From assembly GCF_030867095.1 (NCBI RefSeq), contig NC_081830.1, forward strand, positions 34,145,832 through 34,209,831: 64,000 nucleotides of DNA, read 5' to 3'. Of the stretch, positions 57,669 through 64,000 are shown piece after piece; within the stretch, counting starts at the first letter, position 1; each line of letters opens with the position of its first letter. Source of the DNA: Alligator mississippiensis (taxonomy: Eukaryota > Chordata > Crocodylia > Alligatoridae). The notes under the pieces were generated by a model. The model searched no databases. It was not told the origin of the DNA and worked only from the letters and a program-made list of their open reading frames with translations. Made by a program: the position numbers and the translations under genes.

Positions 57669-60167
57669 GTAAACGTTAGACTGTGATTTCCTTCTCAAAC
57701 TGAGTACATAGCCTTGAATTCTCAAGTCCTGACAACCTCCACAATGCTCTGTGTTCTTGACCAGGTATCTCCCTAGGAACAGAACCCAGGAGTTCATGGA
57801 TTGACTGCTTTGGAAGCGCTAAAGTGATGTAGCTGTGATAGTCCAGGAAATATGCAAAAGGCAAGAATTTTTGTGGGTGATAATTTTTATTAGACCAACT
57901 GCCTGGTTACAATTAGACAAGCTTTTGGATATCACAGTATCCGTCCACCTGGAATATCAAGAAGCTTGTTTAAGTCTATCCCAACTTGGCAATTGGTCCA
58001 ATAAAAAATGCCACTCACAAAAATTCTTTCTTTGGAAGGCTAGTCAAATACCCAGTGTCCCTTTGTTGTGTTTTAAATGCTCTCCATATATCAATCCTGA
58101 ACCCATGGACATTCCCAAAATCAGTTGTCTCTGACTTGATTAATAATAAAACTGGGCTGTAGATGCTACAAACATTTTATTGACTTGTCTCGAGGCAAAT
58201 ACCTCTGCTTCCAAAGCAGCAAGTTTGTTCATCACACTAAACCTCAGGAGGATTTCATAATGGCTTTGTGCCTATATCAGTGGGCTAGTATAAATAAGAG
58301 GGGAAAAAAAGACTTGCTTCCTTTTTTTGCATCTGATCTGATTTCCTTGCCTCTGGAAGGAATAATGAACAGATCTAACATGTAACTTGCTTAGGGCATC
58401 CTCTAGACATCAGAGAGAGCCGCTCTGGTATCACAGATAGAGCAAGTAGTGCAAGATACTGATTTTTGATGCATGTGACCTGTTGGTAAGGAAGCGGAGA
58501 TTTGACTAGTGAAATAACAACGCACTCGGGCTGTTTCTTTTTTGTTAAACTGCTTACTGATATTGGTTGTTATTTTCAAGACAAGCCAAAGACAGGTGGG
58601 TGACTCTACTGAAAGTCAGAGGGAAGTAAGCATTAAAATCCATTAGATTGTTTTTAAAATCCCAGCCACCCTTCTCATACCCCATGGTTTCTTATGGGAC
58701 AGTTTTCTTTCTATATCTCTGCCAGGCCTGTAGGTCCATATAGCAGACAGGTTCCTTGAGCTGAACATGCAGAGATAGGTTTGAGTGGGGATTCTGAAGG
58801 GAAAAAAAATGCAATAGGAGCTATAGAAACTCGGCTATGAACAGTTTAAATGCCAATGGAAAAGGGACAGGTTAAAGGAACAACTAGCTCCTTCTGAGCA
58901 AGATTTGCTACTCATTAGTGTGGGCTCAGTTCTCAATGACTGCATGGTTTCATCTCTGCAGCAGTTTAGAGCTGGAGACACAAAACTGTAGTGTTTTGTA
59001 CCAAGGAAACCACCAGAGTAAGTATGATTTGACTACTTTCTCTCACGGTGACTGGACGCCTTACCCAATTTGATTTAAAGAAAATGATATTGCCTGTGTT
59101 TACTTAACTGTATTGATTTTAATAGATTGCATTACAAAAAGAAACTGAGCTGGTAGGTGCTTATGTTGTACTCTGTTCTACCAAATTCAAGATGCTTAGC
59201 TTTTAGTGGGTACAGAGAAATTATTTCCCATCATAAAAAGTTACAAAGGATTCTGTCCTTCTGGTTGGAATATGTTGGAAGTGGCAGTGGGCAGAAGCCA
59301 TTACAAATGGAAATGACTTCAGTCATCTCTCATAAAACTTATATGGCTCCCTAATTTTTCCAAGAGAGACATTCCTCACAGTACAAAATTAGTAGGATGT
59401 GAAATACCTTCTTTGTATTATGATCCCCTATTATCATCTGTAAATCGAACTTGTGCCCCTTCCTGTAAACTCTTCTCTTGCTGAAAGAAACCTTATTGAT
59501 CCAGATGACCCAGAGAGTAAGAAAGAATTATACTTGAGCGGGAGCTTGTGGCACAGCAAACCAATAGGACATTTTCTTCCTTCTCTTAGACTAGGGCTGC
59601 ACATCTTCTTTTGTGGAACTCCTGTATCGGCTGAATTAGGGATCATTTCCACTAAGGCTGAGGATACAGCGTGGAATTTGGAAATTGCAGAAAAATTTAA
59701 CCAGCCAAAGAAACAAAGCAGTGTCTTCAGGTACAGTGAGAATAAGTAAATAACTTAATGGGAAAACAAATACAGTTCTCAAAATTAGAGTTCTCCTCTT
59801 TAAATGAAGATGCTTTCCTAATAAGGTTTCACAGGGATTAGTTCAGCACCCCATGTTATACATTTTTTTTTATTACCACTGTGAAAATAAATGTGAAGTC
59901 ACAGATAATAAAATTTGCACATTAAAACAAAGTTTAGAGGAGCTATAAACATTGATGAAGATAGGGCAGTCCTGGAAAGCTGTCTGGATGAGTGTTTTAA
60001 ATAAAAATATGTATTTTGATACTGATAAATTCAACGTTATGCATCAAAGCACAAGCAATGCAGACCATACCTATAGGAAATGGTTCTGCATTCTGGAAAG
60101 TGATGATGCCAGAAAGATTACAACATAAGTTCTGAGTGGAAAACTATGGAGAAAAAGACTTAATGGG
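57669..60167. other. Intergenic, no recognisable gene
   Basis: Unique AT-rich sequence apart from the fold-back at 57864-58029 and a possible reversed SINE-head fragment near 57775-57800 (GAACAGAACCCAGGAGTTC). Nothing coding was recognised. Confidence 0.4.
57864..58029. repeat. Small fold-back repeat
   Basis: AGAATTTTTGTGGGTGATAA near 57865 and its inverse at 58005-58028 (ATGCCACTCACAAAAATTCT), then TTATTAGACCAACTGCC against GGCAATTGGTCCAATAAA, give arms of about 45 bp. The inner TTAGACAAGCTTTTGGATATC and AATATCAAGAAGCTTGTTTAA are also inverted. It is probably a short MITE or a chimaeric fold-back. Related sequence lies near 21005 and 46565. Confidence 0.65.
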
Positions 60168-61175
60168 TCCATCTACATGTGCAATTGATTCGAAGCAATA
60201 AACTCCAGAGCAGTTTGAGGCAGAGTAAACTACCCTTGGGCACAGCATCTACACATGCGCCCAGTACAGCAGCAATTTGAGCTGGGGCAGAGAAGTTTAT
60301 GCCAGGGCCATTCCTGCCCTGGGCTCCAGGTTGTGGTGTCGTGGAAACACACGCAGCATACTTTTGGGTCAGGTCAGCAGAAGCTTTTATTCAAAAGAAG
60401 CTACAGCTGTAGAGGGGACCCCAAAGTGACATGGGTTTCCCAAGCACTTGGAAGGGGGTTCCCCCCCCCAAGAGCAAAATCAGGAGGCTTATATACTTTT
60501 TAACAGTTGCTACAACTCACGTGATCATATAGTGGAGTTTGCTAGAAAAAAGCAGCTACAAACACTAGTTCATACTGCTTTGCTGTTATCAGGATGGGAA
60601 CTATGGGGGAGACACAAAGAGAGAACTAACACCCCCTTCTTGCACTTGGAAATCAGAGTTGTACATACTTTTTTTTTCTGCTATCTTCAAGGCCGTGGTG
60701 AGTGAAGCAGTTGCAGAGGAGTTACAAAGAACAAACACTTTCCCTTATCTGTTCTACTATACAGAGCCAGCAATTCCCCACAAAGCGGTTATGTCATCTT
60801 ATAACTCGTATGATCAAAGTTTAAGGCACTTATTTTTTTTTCTGATTCCACAGTGGCATCAGGTGTCAGAGGGGCTGGCTGGGACATGAGTGCTGAAAGT
60901 GCAGAGCCATATGGCTTGGCAGCAGGCAGGAGTGTGGCCCCCTTCTATCTGGGCTGACTGGACACAAATTACTCCCGCAGTCAGGATCTACACGGGCATA
61001 TAATCACAGTTAATTATTCTTAACTTGCCATAAAATAGGATTGTTGCAGGAAGTTCTAACTTGTAGCAGTGTTAATTAGTTTACTGTAGCCTAATACCAT
61101 CAGACACGTAGATGGTGATGCTTTACTCTACAGCTAATTAGTCTACTCTGCAGTAAAGTATGTGTGTGGACCCAG
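60168..61175. mobile_element. MITE-like fold-back repeat interrupted by an LTR
   Basis: The left end GGGTCCATCTACATGTGCAA and the right end, reversed (GGGTCCACACACATACTTTA), are inverted repeats. The part at 61060-61150 (TTAATTAGTTTACTGTAGCCTAATACC) is homologous to the 45395 copy. After removing the 60332-60858 LTR the element is roughly 0.5 kb, matching the other copy. No target duplication was fixed. Confidence 0.55.
60332..60858 (-). mobile_element. Solo LTR, ERV-like, nested in a MITE
   Basis: A 527-bp stretch with TG...CA ends (TGTGGTGTCGTGG ... CAGTGGCA) and a probable 6-bp target duplication CCAGGT (60326-60331) and TCAGGT (60859-60864), one mismatch. Read on the minus strand it has a TATA box (TATATAAGCCTCC near 60492) and, downstream, a polyadenylation signal AATAAAAGCTTCTG near 60390, in the right order for U3-R-U5. 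Six-base duplications and AATAAAAG fit a class II (betaretrovirus-like) ERV, which is inference. It is a fossil with no internal region. Confidence 0.7.
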
Positions 61176-61603
61176 GCAATGTTTATAGAAAGTAGGGAAG
61201 TAAACATGATTTAGGTAGGTAATACGGGAATGCATAAAGTTTTGAAACCACATTTAATAAAAAAAAAAAAAATCTTAAAATAATTAAGATGTTATAGAGA
61301 AAAGCCACAAAAATGCTTTGAGAGTTGGTTAAAAATGTCTTCCATTGAGCAACTTAGAACTCGCATCTGAAAAAAGCATGACTTGATAGTGGTGTATCTT
61401 CATGTGAAAAAGCATCTCCATAGAGAAAAGACAACTGGTACAAAGGCCTAATTAGTGAAACAAAGAAGGGCATTCACAGAATAAACTTTTGGAAGCTGAA
61501 GCCAGAAAAAACCTCAAATGAAAGAGAGGTGTAACATGTTTTGCACTGATTTGATTAACAATTGGAACAAATTCAAGGAAACTGGTAGATCCTCTTTTAG
61601 ATG

Positions 61604-61623
61604 ATAGATAGATAGATAGATAT
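61604..61623 (+). repeat. (GATA)n microsatellite
   Basis: About five tandem GATA units. Confidence 0.9.
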
Positions 61624-62089
61624 CTTTTAATCCAGTTTGGATACCTTTCTGAAAGATGCCTTAACAAATGCAAGTCATTTTTCTCAATATAGGGTAATGG
61701 AGTGAATCAGAGCCCATTTTATATGAGGTCATAAAATGGTCTGTTTTGGATTTAATCCGTCAACATAAGGCATGTCTACTCCATGCTAGCCTGTACTAGG
61801 GAGAACCCCTGTAAAAACATACTCTAGCCATTCCCTCCTATTCTATTCATGCCAACTAACTCCAAAATATCATGCAACTTCCGTTTGGTGTGTATCTGGA
61901 ATACACTCAGTGCTGCTTTCAGTGTCTCTGTCTTAGGTTTGATCATGTGAGCATTAAAAGCAATTTTAAGAGAAACTCCATTACATTTTCGGTATGAGGT
62001 TTTTGGAGTAATGTGAAAGAATATTCTGATGGTGTGTTTTTCATGGAAGTTTTCAGGTACAAAACAGACATGCTCTATGAACCATGACA

Positions 62090-62104
62090 GTGTTCCAATT
62101 TCAG
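62090..62104 (+). promoter_or_regulatory. Candidate 3' splice site upstream of the OR coding exon
   Basis: GTGTTCCAATTTCAG ends at 62104, 20 bases before the ATG. OR coding exons commonly begin shortly before the start codon after a 5' untranslated intron, so this is a reasonable acceptor; the pyrimidine tract is weak. Confidence 0.4.
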
Positions 62105-62124
62105 GTGCTTATGAAGTGTAATCA

Positions 62125-63069
62125 ATGGAGCAGGTGAACTTTACCACCACTGTGAAAGAATTTCTCCTTGTGGGCCTCACCCAGAGTTCAGTGATGAGAT
62201 GTTTACTTTTTGCAGTCTGCCTTGTAATCTATTTAATGACCTGGATTGGGAACCTCACCATCATCATCACTGTGATCACAGACCACCGGCTCCAAACCCC
62301 TATGTACTTCCTACTGGGAAACTTGGCCTTCATAGATCTCAGTGAGTCCTCAGTAACTGTGCCCAAGATGCTGTGGGATCTGTTGTCCAAGCACAAAACC
62401 ATCACATTTGGTGGTTGCATAACACAGATGTTTTTCTTCCATTTCACTGGGGGTGCTGTTGTCTTCTTCCTCATGGTGTTGGCACTTGATCGGTATGTGG
62501 CTATCCACAAACCTTTGCGCTACCTGACCATAATGAAACAAAGCACTTGCAAAGGGCTGGTGGCAGGAGCGTGGCTGGGTGGATTTGCTCATTCCATTGT
62601 TCAGGTGGTATTGACAATCAACCTACCCTTTTGTGGTCCCAACGCATTGGACAATTTTTACTGTGATGTCCCTCAGGTAATCAAACTGGCCTGCACAAAC
62701 ACCTATTTGGTTGAATTGCTGATGGTCTCCAACAGTGGACTACTCACCATAATTATCTTCATTATCCTGATTGTGTCATACACCATCATCTTAGTCAAGA
62801 TAAGAACCCATGTCATGGAAGGGAAGCACAAGGCCCTGTCTACTTGCGGAGCTCAGATTATGGTGGTGAGCATCCACTTTGTACCCTGCATCTTCATCTA
62901 TGCTCGGCCCTTCCAAAAGTTTACCATGGATAAAGCAATATCAGCACTGTACACAGTCATCACTCCGATGCTGAACCCCATGATCTACACACTGAGAAAC
63001 ACTGAGATGAAAAATGCCATTAAGAGACTATTCAGCAAGATGATCTCAGCAGGGAAAATTAAGCTGTAA
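62125..63069 (+). CDS. Olfactory receptor, family 4 (OR4D-like), intact
   Basis: A 314-aa class II odorant receptor with all family landmarks: N-glycosylation site N5-F-T7, TM1 IGNLTII (41-47), TPMYFLLGNLAFID (58-71), VPKMLWDLL (79-87), C98, LDRYVAIHKPLRY (121-133), loop 2 FCGPNALDNFYCDVPQVIKLAC with C170, C180 and C190, MVSNSGLL (200-207), SY (218-219), KHKALSTCGAQ (234-244), FVPCIFIYARPF (252-263) and TM7 PMLNPMIYTLRN (281-292). The frame has no interruption. It should act in olfactory cilia, coupling odorant binding to the olfactory G protein and cAMP. The start at 62125 gives the standard N-terminus and sits 20 bases after an acceptor-like AG. It is the best-preserved family-4 member here and serves as the reference for the three other copies. 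A possible ATTAAA polyadenylation signal is at 63112. Confidence 0.97.
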   Translation: MEQVNFTTTVKEFLLVGLTQSSVMRCLLFAVCLVIYLMTWIGNLTIIITVITDHRLQTPMYFLLGNLAFIDLSESSVTVPKMLWDLLSKHKTITFGGCITQMFFFHFTGGAVVFFLMVLALDRYVAIHKPLRYLTIMKQSTCKGLVAGAWLGGFAHSIVQVVLTINLPFCGPNALDNFYCDVPQVIKLACTNTYLVELLMVSNSGLLTIIIFIILIVSYTIILVKIRTHVMEGKHKALSTCGAQIMVVSIHFVPCIFIYARPFQKFTMDKAISALYTVITPMLNPMIYTLRNTEMKNAIKRLFSKMISAGKIKL

Positions 63070-63746
63070 TTCCTGTGTTGGTAGGCTTTTCTTATTTTTC
63101 CGATATGTAAAATTAAAAGCAGATGCTGACTAACTGAAATTGCTCTTGTTGTCTATAAAGAGAAAAGAAGAATTAAATTACAATCTCCATAAAATATAGT
63201 AAGCACAATAAGTTTTTTGTCTGGAACTGTCTGTGAGTATACGAAGCACAGAAGAACTCAACAGTTAAATAAGAATGTATTCCCTTTTTTAAATTTTCCA
63301 CTAAAGTATGATTTTTGTATGGACCTTGGATTTCCACATTTTCCTGTTGAATGTTTGTTATTGCCAGTCTGATTCTTTTATTAGTTAAATTTATTAATGA
63401 AAATCTGATGTATTTTCAGAAAAAAAAATAGTTATTAAGTGTGTACCATCCTCAAGTGAAAAGCAGTTCCTGACCAGATCTATTCACTGGTTAATTGTTA
63501 TTAATTTCTAATCCCTACATTTATTTTTGTTGTTATTGTTAATACCATTGGTGGTGTTATTCACAACAAAACTGCTGTAATGGTAAGAATTGCTTTTATG
63601 TATAAAATTGTAAAATACTTAAAACAGCATGGATTTGCTCTGGAGCTTTGCTCAGAGCTTTTATACATGATTTATGAAATTCAGTGTTACTATCAATAAT
63701 TTCAAATGAGTTTTATAACACCATATATCTAACCATGCAATCTTAC
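63070..63746. other. 3' flank of OR gene
   Basis: AT-rich 3' untranslated or intergenic sequence. Nothing else was recognised before the LTR at 63747. Confidence 0.45.
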
Positions 63747-64000
63747 TGTCACGGCGGGGTCCTACAGGAGGGCTGTGATATCCTTAAGGCCCCCTCTCTG
63801 TGTCAAGTTGGCCCAAGGGCACCCTCTATTTCTCACCCGCCACATCTTTGATGGTTTGAATTGGTTGGGAGGCTGCCTTACGCCCTCTCGGACTCGTCTC
63901 TATGTTTATTTGGACCCCGTGGTTTTCCCGGACTCCTTGTTGATCTTGTCCTACAAGTGGGTGCTTTGGGGCACCCTAACCTTATGGGCTATGCATGGCT
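63747..64000 (+). mobile_element. LTR family A, second copy, runs off the window
   Basis: Starts TGTCACGGCGGGGTCCT and matches the minus-strand start of the 7127-8742 LTR along its visible 254 bp, including GGAGGCTGCCTT and, near the edge, CCTTATGGGCTATGC. Similarity is roughly 70 percent by eye, so it is a diverged subfamily or older copy. Whether it is a solo LTR or the left end of a longer element cannot be seen. A fossil element of Gypsy or ERV kind. Confidence 0.85.

Larger units (their letters stand above)
61176..62124. other. Upstream region of the intact OR gene
   Basis: AT-rich sequence with a short (GATA)n tract at 61604-61623. The 5' untranslated exon and promoter of the OR gene should lie at or beyond this stretch; only a splice acceptor candidate is visible. 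Confidence 0.4.

Noticed and set aside
1-64000. tRNA, rRNA or other structured RNA genes
   Set aside because: Only tRNA-related SINE heads were seen; none has a complete cloverleaf with both intact internal promoter boxes.

Overview
This window looks like vertebrate nuclear DNA from a sauropsid, most probably a crocodilian (turtle is the main alternative). The grounds are CR1 LINEs as the main autonomous retroelement, with both ATTCATAGA-type and ATTCTATG-type 3' ends, hAT-derived fold-back MITEs, long LTRs with 5-bp target duplications, MIR/CORE-SINE relics and olfactory receptor (OR) genes of families 4, 14 and a 6-like group. The species call is inference from repeat style; no marker gene settles it. 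There are no bacterial-type operons, CRISPR arrays or phage genes.

The host gene content is a small OR cluster. On the minus strand near the left edge lie an OR14-like pseudogene (1-609, one in-frame stop, cut by the window edge) and a 6-like OR pseudogene (6873-9190) split by a solo LTR and beheaded by a hAT-like insertion. On the plus strand are four family-4 (OR4D-like) members: a heavily decayed pseudogene (22219-22915), an intact 312-aa receptor (31392-32330), a pseudogene with a lost start, one stop and one frameshift (43364-44339), and an intact 314-aa receptor (62125-63069). The two intact genes should encode odorant-binding GPCRs of olfactory sensory neurons; the rest are dead relatives, the usual birth-and-death pattern.

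Most other recognisable sequence is transposable elements, many nested. From 7.1 to 18.5 kb there is a dense cluster: a CpG-rich solo LTR with two minisatellites (7127-8742), a hAT-like fold-back (9191-~10030), a 975-bp solo LTR (10127-11101), a GC-rich long inverted repeat (~12018-12585) beside another LTR (12640-13509), and a Gypsy-type element with LTRs and SCAN-related gag (14797-18513) holding a 1.4-kb hAT-Charlie-like insertion (16150-17569). Further right are a long-TIR hAT fold-back (19502-20292), old CR1 relics (24960-26860, 27230-27745) with a hAT MITE inside one, a Helitron relic (28250-28801), a second copy of the 10127 LTR family (29927-30732), two younger CR1 copies (32858-35400 minus; 54923-57668 plus), an ERV-like LTR inside a MITE (60332-60858), and the start of a second copy of the 7127 LTR family at the right edge (63747-64000).

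Stretches at 38.4-43.3 kb, 46-54.9 kb and 57.7-60.2 kb hold little that can be recognised. I found no convincing novel biological system. The best leads are the Helitron relic, the nested, datable stack of insertions around dead OR genes, the CpG-rich minisatellite LTR family, and an unidentified ORF with a signal-peptide-like start at 53469-53867.
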